Position numbers and translations under genes: made by a program. This document shows, piece after piece, positions 42,680-50,791 of a DNA stretch of 64,000 nt; positions within the stretch are counted from its first letter, which is position 1, and each line of letters opens with the position of its first letter. The notes beneath the pieces are model-generated. The model worked only from the letters and a program-made list of their open reading frames with translations, was not told where the DNA came from and did no database searches. Source of the stretch: Clostridium_X cadaveris (GTDB lineage Bacteria; Bacillota; Clostridia; Clostridiales; Clostridiaceae); the NCBI RefSeq assembly GCF_039521325.1, contig NZ_BAAACD010000034.1. One strand, given 5' to 3'.

Positions 42680-43303
42680 CTAAACTACCGCTACCTTATC
42701 TTTTGAAGCGTGAATCTTTCCAACTACGTAAGACGAAATAGATACCGAGAGAAGAGAACAAATTATCTTGTCTACTGAAATATAAGTTAAAGAAAGCATC
42801 AATACTACAAAATCAGCAAGAAAATATGCCTTTGAAATCTTACATTTGCTTAACTTTGAGATGATTAGCGCTAAGGCATCATCCCCTCCTGAAGCCCCTC
42901 CAGCCTTAAGAATTATTCCAACACCTAGCCCTACAATTAGTCCACCTAAAACCGCTGCTGATATAGGATAGCCATCTAAACTTGGAAGAACATATCCAAA
43001 GTACTCATAAATATTGTAAAACATAGAGAATCCAAAGCTAGCAAAAATTGCATTCTTTAAAAATGTCTTACCTAAAAGCTTGTATGCAAAGAAATAACAG
43101 ATAGCATCCATTCACAATCCAGTTATACCAGGTGAAATGCCAATCCAATGTTTTATAAACAATGTCATTCCTAAAATTCCGCCTTCGGTAATATTACTTT
43201 GGCTATGAATATTGTATAGGCCAAAAGATAAGATAGCAGCTCCCAATAGCAAAAGACAGTATTGTTTTTTTATTATTTTCGTATTTGCCTTTTGTAATAA
43301 CAT
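42680..43303 (-). pseudogene. YitT-family membrane protein interrupted by an in-frame TGA
   Basis: Starts at the ATG at 43303 (AAGGAG seven bases upstream) as MLLQKANTKIIKKQYCLLLL, with GGILGMTLFIKHWIGISPGITGL, then TGA at 43112-43114, immediately followed in frame by MDAICYFFAYKLLGKTFLKN and the rest of the multispanning protein (GGASGGDDALALIIS), ending at 42680. Both halves are normal YitT sequence, so this is a single-base lesion (TTA to TGA, Leu to stop, fits). The ATG right after the stop has no ribosome site, so reinitiation is uncertain. Its promoter is MerR-type and intact. Confidence 0.85.
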
Positions 43304-43335
43304 CTTAAAACTCCTTTCTATCATTGACACTTTCA

Positions 43336-43366
43336 AGTATAAAGGATATAGTAACTATATTGTCAA
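43336..43366 (-). promoter_or_regulatory. MerR-type promoter of the YitT gene
   Basis: Minus strand TTGACA (43361-43366) and TATACT (43336-43341) with a 19-base spacer, too long for direct sigma-A use, containing the perfect 15-bp dyad ATATAGTTACTATAT (43346-43360). This is the arrangement remodelled by MerR-family activators. Confidence 0.85.
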
Positions 43367-43424
43367 CAGATCTTTCCTATGATTTTCTCAAAATAAAAAT
43401 TTGTGTAATAAGGAGAATTTCTAT

Positions 43425-44243
43425 ATGAATACACGCTTTACTGTAGGTGAAATGGCAAAGCTTAATAACATTTCAAAACAGACCTTAATATTTTACGATA
43501 AGGAAGGAATCTTCAAGCCCAAAAACATAGACCCAATAAACGGATATAGATACTATACTGCCGATCAACTTGAGGTTCTAGATAGTATTCTGATATTAAA
43601 AGAAATGGGACTACCTTTAAAAGCTATACGCGAGTTTATGGAGAATCGAAACAGCGAAAGTGCAATTTCTCTTATGCAAGACCAGCAAAAAGAAATTAAA
43701 AATAAAATTAAGAATCTAAAACTTATAAATAAACGTCTAGAAAGAAAAGTTAGAACTTTAGAGGATTTTTCAAAGAATAAAAAGAATGTTTCTTTTATGT
43801 TTTGCAATGAAACGGAATACCTAGCCATAGAAAAAGTTGGGGATCCTCAAGACCTTCTTCATCTTGATATAGCACTAAAAATTCTTCTTAATAAAGCTGA
43901 TAAGTTTAATTATCCACACTATTATCAAATAGGTGCTATGGTTCCTGTGGGGAATATATTATCTGATGATTACACCTCAGCTCACTATGCTTTTATTCCT
44001 TTAGAATCAAAGCTAGCTAATATAAAAATCCACAAAAAAATTAAAGGTACCTATGCTTCTATATATCACATAGGCACTTACCCCTCTATAGGGGAATCTT
44101 ACAAAAAATTATTAAATGAAATTTCAGCTGCCGGCTATAGACCTCAAGGCTATTCCTATGAATACTGCATCCTTGACAGCTTAACTTCTAAAGAAAGTGA
44201 TGATTATGTTACCGAAATACAAATTCTCGTTGAAAAAGTTTAA
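43425..44243 (+). CDS. MerR-family regulator with GyrI-like effector domain
   Basis: 272 residues: helix-turn-helix RFTVGEMAKLNNISKQTLIF, DKEGIFKPKNIDP and YRYYTADQLEVLD (1-75), a dimer coil, then a GyrI/BmrR-like ligand domain (about 120-272; YHIGTYPSIGESYKKLL near 210). ATG at 43425 after AAGGAG. Divergent from YitT, whose promoter has the MerR-type 19-base spacer and dyad, so this is its probable activator. Family members of this kind respond to cationic drugs and lipophilic compounds. Confidence 0.9.
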   Translation: MNTRFTVGEMAKLNNISKQTLIFYDKEGIFKPKNIDPINGYRYYTADQLEVLDSILILKEMGLPLKAIREFMENRNSESAISLMQDQQKEIKNKIKNLKLINKRLERKVRTLEDFSKNKKNVSFMFCNETEYLAIEKVGDPQDLLHLDIALKILLNKADKFNYPHYYQIGAMVPVGNILSDDYTSAHYAFIPLESKLANIKIHKKIKGTYASIYHIGTYPSIGESYKKLLNEISAAGYRPQGYSYEYCILDSLTSKESDDYVTEIQILVEKV

Positions 44244-44287
44244 TTCAATCAAAATTCTCAGTTTCAATATCTTTAATTAAAATCAAA

Positions 44288-44316
44288 AGGGACAGTCCCC
44301 AACTAGGATTGTCCCT
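44288..44316. terminator. Bidirectional terminator, MerR and Dabb genes
   Basis: AGGGACAGTCC / GGATTGTCCCT stem with one G-T pair and T-runs on both strands, between convergent genes. Confidence 0.8.
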
Positions 44317-44336
44317 CTTTCTTTTACCTTTAAACT

Positions 44337-44639
44337 CTAAACAATATAATCAACAACTATACGTTCTTCTTTTACCTCTGTAATAAACTCTACTACCTTA
44401 AGGTGTTCAGGATGAGTTGCATAGGCTTTAAGCTTTTCTTCACTTTCAAACTCAGAACATAAGACAACATCATAAGAACTGCTTGTATTGCTTATGTCTA
44501 TCCCAACTTCTAAAAAACTTACCTCTTCTATAATTTCAGGTAATTTTTCTAAACGCTCCTTTATTATTTGAGCATTTTGATTCTTATCATTTCCATTGCT
44601 AAAATCCTTTAGTTTCCACATTACTATATGCTTTATCAT
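44337..44639 (-). CDS. Dabb-family (stress-responsive alpha/beta-barrel) protein
   Basis: 100-residue ferredoxin-like dimer of the Dabb family. MIKHIVMWKLKDF at the start, VSFLEVGIDIS near 38, YDVVLCSEFESEEKLKAYATHPEH near 55-78, which is the family's conserved central part. Family members bind small molecules or act in polyketide-like chemistry; this one has no neighbouring enzyme to define it. AAGGGGGAG precedes the ATG. Likely co-transcribed with the DUF2809 gene upstream by 19 bases. Confidence 0.88.
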   Translation of the reverse strand: MIKHIVMWKLKDFSNGNDKNQNAQIIKERLEKLPEIIEEVSFLEVGIDISNTSSSYDVVLCSEFESEEKLKAYATHPEHLKVVEFITEVKEERIVVDYIV

Positions 44640-44658
44640 GGAATTCTCCCCCTTAAAT

Positions 44659-45024
44659 TTATTGATTCCTTCTATTATCCCATATTAATAAAATTATGCT
44701 ACCGGCTAAATAACATAAAATATCCTTTATATCAAAGGTACTTCCAATAATAATGGAAAGTACTTTATTATTCTCTAATCCTAGCACCTTTACAATATTA
44801 AAGAATTGCATTACTTCAACAAAGGCTGCAAAAACAAATAAATACACTGGTAAAAGTTTTATTTCTCTTTTACAAAAGCTTTTTACTAAAGTATATAGTA
44901 GCACAATTACTAGAATATCCCCAATGTAAGGTCTAATAATTCTGTCATGTATGAAAAGTGCTATAAATACTTCAATAAAAAATACAATAATAAAAGCTTT
45001 TAGATATTTGAAATTTATCTTCAT
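44659..45024 (-). CDS. DUF2809-family membrane protein
   Basis: 121 residues with four hydrophobic helices: FIIVFFIEVFIALFI, IRPYIGDILVIVLLYTLV, LLPVYLFVFAAFVEVMQFF, DILCYLAGSIILLIW. The RPYIGDILVIVLLY and VEVMQFF patterns mark DUF2809. Function unknown; it has no catalytic residues I can identify. Runs into the Dabb gene and follows the J-domain gene by 36 bases, so these three may share a transcript. Confidence 0.8.
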   Translation of the reverse strand: MKINFKYLKAFIIVFFIEVFIALFIHDRIIRPYIGDILVIVLLYTLVKSFCKREIKLLPVYLFVFAAFVEVMQFFNIVKVLGLENNKVLSIIIGSTFDIKDILCYLAGSIILLIWDNRRNQ

Positions 45025-45060
45025 ATTTTCTCCTATAAGTTTATATTTTCTTTAAGTAAT

Positions 45061-45825
45061 CTATTTAAAAACAAATCTTTTTAACCTATCATTTACACTT
45101 CCTAATGTAGATGGAACTATTTTTAATATACTTGGTAAAAATAAAGAAACTATAAAAGCTACAGCACTTATTGCAAATATCTCATAGCGCATAGGTTGTC
45201 CAATATAAATTTGATATCCATGAATTGCTGATATAGCTATTGCCGCTACTATTATAACCTTTGATGCAATCCACGATATTAAACTTATTATCTTGCACAA
45301 AAATATTATTATAGATAATATAATTATCACCGGTATTGCTAAAACTTTCAATATCATTTGGGTTACTGTGCCTGCTGTAGATGATTCTTTCCTATCCTTA
45401 GCTGATGTTTTTTTATTCTTATCTCTTCTATTTTTTTCTCCATCTTTATTTTTGCTAGTTGAAGATTTTTTCTTATTATTTTTCTGTTTTTTTCTTGATG
45501 AATTCTTTGATGAACTTCTCCTGTTTTCTTTCTCATATTCATCATCTTCAAAATCATGAAATTCATCTTCATTAGCGCTATTTTTTAAATTCTTCTTTGA
45601 GTAATTATCTTCATAGCTATTCACATCTGAATTGTGCTTATACTGATTTTGTTCCCTTTCTGTCTTTATTGCCTCATAAGCTTCATCAAATACTTTTATA
45701 AATGCATTTGCTCTTTTTTCATTATTTATCTCTTCTTTAAATTGGTTTACTTTACTTTTGTATGCTCTCGTTACCTCTTCCATTGATGCCTTTTCATCAA
45801 CACCTAAAATCTTATAATGTTCCAT
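45061..45825 (-). CDS. J-domain-like membrane protein lacking the HPD motif
   Basis: 254 residues. Residues 1-60 are J-domain-like (MEHYKILGVDEKASMEEVTR, then AYKSKVNQFKEE...FIKVFDEAYEAI). The HPD tripeptide that activates Hsp70 is absent, replaced by SKVNQFK. A long charged Ser/Lys/Asn linker (80-150) leads to three or four membrane helices (about 155-245). So it is not a normal DnaJ co-chaperone; it may be a structural membrane-tethered variant. ATG with no strong ribosome site. No dnaK is nearby. Confidence 0.8.
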   Translation of the reverse strand: MEHYKILGVDEKASMEEVTRAYKSKVNQFKEEINNEKRANAFIKVFDEAYEAIKTEREQNQYKHNSDVNSYEDNYSKKNLKNSANEDEFHDFEDDEYEKENRRSSSKNSSRKKQKNNKKKSSTSKNKDGEKNRRDKNKKTSAKDRKESSTAGTVTQMILKVLAIPVIIILSIIIFLCKIISLISWIASKVIIVAAIAISAIHGYQIYIGQPMRYEIFAISAVAFIVSLFLPSILKIVPSTLGSVNDRLKRFVFK

Positions 45826-46052
45826 AATTCATTGTCTCCATATTATAAATTAGTAATATATTTTTTCCACCAAAAACAATATATTCTTTTTCTTTTGTTT
45901 TGTCACTATTATATCAGTTCTGATAAATTAGTTGAACGGTAATTATATCCTCCATTCTTCTAATGAGGTTATTTAATGCCGTTTTTCGATTTTAAAAAGT
46001 ACCGCACTACAAATATGTTCAATTAATCTTTAAGTTCATTTATAAAAATAAA

Positions 46053-46091
46053 TAGTGTATGTGGAAATAATTTTTTATCCCACATACACTA
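46053..46091 (-). terminator. Terminator of the SHOCT-domain gene
   Basis: TAGTGTATGTGG / CCACATACACTA 12-bp stem; the minus strand continues TTTATTTTTA. Confidence 0.8.
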
Positions 46092-46104
46092 AATACTCTA
46101 TAAT

Positions 46105-46926
46105 TTATAAACCTAAAAGTTCTTTTTTCTTTACCTCAAACTCTTCTGGTGTCAATACACCCATGTCCATTAACTGCTTATATTTCATCAATTCATCTGC
46201 AGTAGACACGTTATTAATTACTTGAGTTGTAGGATTCATTTTAGCTTCTTTATTTAATTCTTTCTCTTTATTTACAGTATCAATAAAAGAATTCATTGTT
46301 ATAAGTGATACATTTTCTATTTCTCTTGGAGTTGCTCCATCTGTAATAGATATTTTACCGAATATTCCTTTTTTAGAATAAGATATACTATTAATTCTGT
46401 CTAAAGGAATATCTGTTGTTTGCAATTCACGATTTCTCTTTTTATCTATGTGCAATACACGTTTATTAGTACATACCATAAGCCAAGGGCTTCCATTTGT
46501 TAAGCCGCTTGTCATAGCTTTGATATTTTCATCACCTAAAAGTATAAATGGTAATTCCTTAATCTCGTCTTTTAGAGATTTTAAATTATCTTTAAATGGT
46601 AAGTTATCTATTTCAGTTTGAACTTCACTTAATGTTTTTCTAGATCCCCTATCTTCTTTATTTCCATAATTTTTACATAAATACTCTATAGCTATTTCCC
46701 CAGCATTTTGATTCTTCTTTGTGTATACTAAATTTATAGGTTTATTTCCTACTATAAGTTGTATGATTCCATTTGTAGCTATAGTTACTTTACCCATTAT
46801 TTTTACATCTTTTATTTCTGTAAATAATATCTCTTTGCCATCATAGATTAATCTGTCACTTAATAAAGTCCATGTTTTTTGAAATGCAGATTTAAATGTT
46901 AAATTCATATTATTATCAATTGCCAT
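46105..46926 (-). CDS. PH-like and SHOCT-domain protein
   Basis: 273 residues, predicted cytosolic. Two pleckstrin-homology-like bacterial domains: residues about 5-85 (FKSAFQKTWTLLSDRLIYDG) and about 125-215 (KAMTSGLTNGSPWLMVCTNK). The C-terminus, ADELMKYKQLMDMGVLTPEEF then EVKKKELL, is a SHOCT domain, a short helical motif found at the end of many otherwise unrelated bacterial proteins, often beside PH-like domains. Likely role in protein or membrane association; function unknown. Its transcript is terminated by a 12-bp hairpin. Confidence 0.82.
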   Translation of the reverse strand: MAIDNNMNLTFKSAFQKTWTLLSDRLIYDGKEILFTEIKDVKIMGKVTIATNGIIQLIVGNKPINLVYTKKNQNAGEIAIEYLCKNYGNKEDRGSRKTLSEVQTEIDNLPFKDNLKSLKDEIKELPFILLGDENIKAMTSGLTNGSPWLMVCTNKRVLHIDKKRNRELQTTDIPLDRINSISYSKKGIFGKISITDGATPREIENVSLITMNSFIDTVNKEKELNKEAKMNPTTQVINNVSTADELMKYKQLMDMGVLTPEEFEVKKKELLGL

Positions 46927-47029
46927 AACTTTTCCCCCTTATATTAAGAACATTAATTTCTATCTTCTTTATAATAACACAATTTCAAATTATATGAAAA
47001 TTTTTTATTTTTATATCCATCACCCACAA

Positions 47030-47932
47030 TTATATCTCCCCTCTAGCTTTTAGATATTTATATAATCCATAATAAGTATATTTTCTATGGTGGTTTGACA
47101 TTTCGTAGTACCTCCAGCTATATCTATCATCATAGTCATTTATAAACCATATTTTAGGTTTTATATCATATACTTTATAATCTTCTAATATATCTTCACT
47201 AGACTTATAATTAGATGAACATATTATTATAGAGTCTTTTTTTATAGTTTTCCCTTTTTCATATTCCTTCTCTTTGCTTTCTCCCCATGGGGTCAACTTG
47301 ATATTGAAATCAAATATTTTTGATGCTTCTTCTATTAAAGGTGATTCTATCTTTTCTATCTTTACATCTTCATTTACTGTAAATGCAATAGAGCCTATGT
47401 TATCTGAAGTTTGTGCACTGAAGTGCTCTAGAGCTACAGGATTATTTTTTTCTTTGTATAAAACTATTTTTCCTAAATCCACATCCATTTTTAATCCATC
47501 ATCAAATTCAACCGTAGCCTCGCTTAGTACAAGTTCTTCAGAGTAATCCTCATAATTAAAAGAATGGCATGTCACATTTACTGTATGAATTCCATACCTT
47601 CCATACTTATTCACATTAGAATTTTCATCTATAGATCCAATTACATTACTCCATCTATTATACTCTGTTGCAAAAAAATCTATGTCTGGAGCTTCTTTAA
47701 AGGTTATTCTAACGACACGCCGTGTATCATCTACGTTAGAAATATATTTTAATTTAAATCTCTCTTCCCCTAAAGAATATTTGTCTCCAATTTCATAAGT
47801 ACCAATTTCACAATAATTTATTAAAAATACAGGCTTTTCTAGTCTTAGCTTACCGATTAACATTATGACTATTATTAATGATAACATTATTAACGTAAGC
47901 GATATTTTTAGTATTTTATTGTTTTTACTCAT
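47030..47932 (-). CDS. Single-helix membrane protein of unknown function
   Basis: 300 residues. One N-terminal membrane helix (KISLTLIMLSLIIVIMLIG, about 8-27) and a large extracellular beta-rich region with no motif I recognise. Includes NRWSNVIG, WGESKEKEYEKG and the ending YYGLYKYLKARGEI. The ATG at 47932 is chosen for the AGGGGAG before it; the reading frame continues upstream to a GTG at 47944. Opposite in orientation to the next gene. Not identified. Confidence 0.7.
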   Translation of the reverse strand: MSKNNKILKISLTLIMLSLIIVIMLIGKLRLEKPVFLINYCEIGTYEIGDKYSLGEERFKLKYISNVDDTRRVVRITFKEAPDIDFFATEYNRWSNVIGSIDENSNVNKYGRYGIHTVNVTCHSFNYEDYSEELVLSEATVEFDDGLKMDVDLGKIVLYKEKNNPVALEHFSAQTSDNIGSIAFTVNEDVKIEKIESPLIEEASKIFDFNIKLTPWGESKEKEYEKGKTIKKDSIIICSSNYKSSEDILEDYKVYDIKPKIWFINDYDDRYSWRYYEMSNHHRKYTYYGLYKYLKARGEI

Positions 47933-48121
47933 AGCTCCCCTCACCCCATTTACATAATTATACCATTAGTGTAAGTTTATCACTACAAATAAATATTTCT
48001 ATATTTTTACTTACAAAGATTTGCAAATGTAAAATTTAGTATTAGTCATTAATAAGGTTACAATTTCAATGTTTATGATATAATAAAGTGTATTTACTTA
48101 ATTTAATTGGAGGATTAGACG

Positions 48122-48703
48122 ATGCCTATAAGAATTGCAATTTTAGGCGGCCCTAGATGTGGTAAGACTACTCTTATACAGCAAGTATATGTAGACTTAA
48201 AAGTAAAAGGCTTAAATGTAGGTGCTGCAACTGAATATAGTACAGATTACTTAAAAGAAAAAGGTATGATAGAGACCATTTCTGAGCAATATGGAATTTA
48301 TCTTGGACAGAAAATGTTAGAGGATTCTCTTAATGAATTTGATTATGCTATAACCGATTATGCCACATTTATTCCATATGTATATGGAAGATTTATGCTT
48401 GGGGATAAGAAGAGAAGTACCAAAGAAAAAGAAATTTTAAAAGATCTTTATGGACTAGCCCTAAGTGATCTTGATAAATATGATTATCTATTTTTTGTTC
48501 CTAGAGAATTCGGCTACAAGCAAGACGGTATAAGATGGCAGGATGAGACACTTGCTAAATCAATTGATGAAGCAATCAAACAATTTTTAGATTCCGAAAA
48601 CGTACCTTACATAACCATAGAAGGTTCTACAAAGGAACGTTCAGAAAAAATCCTTGAGATACTAAATATCAAAGAATTATCTGAGCAGAAAAAAGATGCT
48701 TAG
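48122..48703 (+). CDS. P-loop ATPase/kinase, AAA_28-like
   Basis: 193-residue cytosolic P-loop protein: Walker A GGPRCGKTTL near 9, then FDYAITDYATFIPYVYGRF (Walker B-type Asp near 80) and a core resembling NadR/nucleotide-kinase-like AAA_28 proteins, where a small ATPase phosphorylates a nucleoside or ribosyl substrate. The substrate cannot be inferred. GGAGGATTAGACG leads the ATG. It is isolated from its neighbours, with a strong terminator. Confidence 0.8.
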   Translation: MPIRIAILGGPRCGKTTLIQQVYVDLKVKGLNVGAATEYSTDYLKEKGMIETISEQYGIYLGQKMLEDSLNEFDYAITDYATFIPYVYGRFMLGDKKRSTKEKEILKDLYGLALSDLDKYDYLFFVPREFGYKQDGIRWQDETLAKSIDEAIKQFLDSENVPYITIEGSTKERSEKILEILNIKELSEQKKDA

Positions 48704-48705
48704 AA

Positions 48706-48750
48706 AAAGACTGCATCAAAAATATCAAAACTTTTGGTGCAGTCTTTTGT
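48706..48750 (+). terminator. Terminator of the P-loop ATPase gene
   Basis: AAAAGACTGCATCAAAA / TTTTGGTGCAGTCTTTT, a 17-position stem with one G-T pair, directly after the stop codon and followed by TGTTT. Confidence 0.85.
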
Positions 48751-48871
48751 TTCAATCTTATTACGCTTTTAATAGATTATTGTTAATTTGGGTTTATCTT
48801 TGCATAAACATAAGTATCCCAATAAATAGGGTTGCCTTTTGAATCTAGATGAAAAGAAATAATTCAACATA

Positions 48872-48900
48872 AAAAATCCCTACACATAAGTATAGGGATT
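48872..48900 (-). terminator. Terminator of the CoA-transferase operon
   Basis: AATCCCTA / TAGGGATT stem, minus-strand TTTTTT run right after it. Confidence 0.8.
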
Positions 48901-48907
48901 CTCATAA

Positions 48908-49333
48908 CTATTTAGGTGGCATTACAACCGCTTTTCCTTTTACAACAACTTTTCCATCTTGATTAGTGCAAATTGTATCTAAAACAATTCTATTTTTTTC
49001 TTCTATTTTCTCTATAACCTCAATAGTTGCAGTTACAGTATCTCCAAATTTAACAGGAGCAGTAAACTTCAATTCTTGAGATAAGTATATAGTACCTGGT
49101 CCAGGTAATTGCATTCCAAGCACCGTTGATATGTAACTTGATGATAACATACCATGGGCTATTCTGCCTTTAAACATAGTATCTTTACAATATTCTTCAT
49201 TAAAATGTGCTGGATTTAAATCTCCACTTACTCCACCAAATAATACTACATCTGCTTCGGTTACCGTCCTGCTATAACTTGCTTTATCTCCTAAATTAAT
49301 TTCATTAATAGTTTTGCCAGTCATATTTTCCAT
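48908..49333 (-). CDS. MaoC-family (R)-specific enoyl-CoA hydratase
   Basis: 141-residue hotdog-fold hydratase that adds or removes water between enoyl-CoA and (R)-3-hydroxyacyl-CoA. Hydratase-2 motif GDLNPAHFNEEYC near 32 (catalytic Asp and His) and GRIAHGML near 58 are present. It is the last gene of an operon with a CoA-transferase and a GntP permease, so a likely job is to convert a 3-hydroxyacyl-CoA such as 3-hydroxybutyryl-CoA to crotonyl-CoA. Start ATG after AGGAGATGG. Confidence 0.92.
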   Translation of the reverse strand: MENMTGKTINEINLGDKASYSRTVTEADVVLFGGVSGDLNPAHFNEEYCKDTMFKGRIAHGMLSSSYISTVLGMQLPGPGTIYLSQELKFTAPVKFGDTVTATIEVIEKIEEKNRIVLDTICTNQDGKVVVKGKAVVMPPK

Positions 49334-49368
49334 CTCCTTTTACTTCTAAATTGTGTTTATTAATATTA

Positions 49369-50772
49369 TTAAACTATACCCATAGATCCTAAGATTATAG
49401 CTGCTATTAACGCTACAATTGGTATAATCACTGAAACCATCATGATATCAAAATATGATTTTTTATGAGTCAATCCACATACTGCTAATAATGTTACAAC
49501 AGCTCCATTGTGTGGTAGGCTATCTAATCCTCCACAAGCTATAGTTGCAACCCTATGAAGTACTTGAGGGTCTATACCATAAGTGTTGGCAAGCTTAAGT
49601 AGATTTTCTCCTAATGCTCCTAGAGCAATACTCATTCCCCCTGATGCTGATCCAGTGATACCTGCAAGAGCAGTTACTGAAATACCTTCTGCAACTAACG
49701 GATTCTTTGATATTCCTAAAATACTTCCTTTAACTATCTCAAAAGCAGCTAATGAACTGATAACATTTCCATATCCAACTGCAGCAGATGTGTTTAATAT
49801 AGCTATTAATGAACCATTAGCACCTTCATTTATTATTTTTACTGGATGGTCAAACTTTTTATAGTTAGTAAATAAACATATTAAGATTGAAATCAGAAGT
49901 GAAACTATTAAAGCCCATGTACCTCCAACCTTTTGTATTGTAGTATTATATTTACTTAAGTCTCCCCAATCCATAAATGATTCTACAAATACAAACTTAG
50001 ATAATAAGAAATTTAATACTAGAACTAATAAAATTGGTAATATTGCAATAAAAAAGTTGCCTAAACTCTCATTAACTGGCTCCTCTTCTATATCTCTAAT
50101 TGCTTCAGCAGCCACTTCTCCTTCTTCCGGTGAAAAAGCTTCTTTAGCTAAAATAGCTTTCTTTGCTCTATACATAAGCCATGCGCATCCTCCAACTGCC
50201 ATTATAAGAGATGCTATGATTCCCAAGACAGGTGATGCCCAAGTATCTGTTCCAAAGAACGGCATTGGGATAGCATTTTGAACTTGTGGAGTACCTGGTA
50301 GTGCAGTCATTGTAAAAGTAAATGAGCCTAATGCTATGGATGCTGGTATTAATCTCTTTGGAACTCCAGCTTCTCTAAACAAAGATACCGCTATTGGATA
50401 AACGGCAAATGCAACAACAAATAATGAAACTCCTCCATAAGTTAATATTGCACATGACAGTACTACTGCAATAATAGCTTTTTCCTTTCCAAGCTTTTTA
50501 GCTATGGTATTAGCAATACATTTAGCTGCTCCAGAGCTATCCATAACCTTTCCGAAAATTGCTCCAAGAAGGAATATTGGGAAATAGGTTCTCACATAGT
50601 TTGCTAAACTTACCATATAGGTTTCAGTATATACAGGAAGTAAGTTTAAGCTTCCGCCCAAAATAACAGCTAGTAAAGCTAATACTGGAGTAAGTATTAT
50701 AACGCTCACTCCCTTATAAGCAAAGTACATCAAAAGTATCAAAGAAATAATTATTCCTAAAACTCCAAACAT
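49369..50772 (-). CDS. GntP-family permease
   Basis: 467 residues, about 12-14 membrane helices, with GntP signatures: LLGAIFGKVMDSSGAAKCIA near 74 and GSASGGMSIALGAL near 373. The family imports gluconate and other small organic acids, including hydroxybutyrate, into cells. Placed between a CoA-transferase and a (R)-hydratase, so a short-chain hydroxyacid is the most likely substrate. GGGGG site (TAGGGGGAAAAAATA) before the ATG. It is 20 bases downstream of the CoA-transferase. Confidence 0.88.
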   Translation of the reverse strand: MFGVLGIIISLILLMYFAYKGVSVIILTPVLALLAVILGGSLNLLPVYTETYMVSLANYVRTYFPIFLLGAIFGKVMDSSGAAKCIANTIAKKLGKEKAIIAVVLSCAILTYGGVSLFVVAFAVYPIAVSLFREAGVPKRLIPASIALGSFTFTMTALPGTPQVQNAIPMPFFGTDTWASPVLGIIASLIMAVGGCAWLMYRAKKAILAKEAFSPEEGEVAAEAIRDIEEEPVNESLGNFFIAILPILLVLVLNFLLSKFVFVESFMDWGDLSKYNTTIQKVGGTWALIVSLLISILICLFTNYKKFDHPVKIINEGANGSLIAILNTSAAVGYGNVISSLAAFEIVKGSILGISKNPLVAEGISVTALAGITGSASGGMSIALGALGENLLKLANTYGIDPQVLHRVATIACGGLDSLPHNGAVVTLLAVCGLTHKKSYFDIMMVSVIIPIVALIAAIILGSMGIV

Positions 50773-50791
50773 TATTTTTTCCCCCTAACTT

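Noticed and set aside
22924..43303. Reassignment of TGA to an amino acid
   Set aside because: Real genes in the window, such as the cohesin gene, end with TGA, so TGA is a stop here; the interruptions are more simply mutations or errors.
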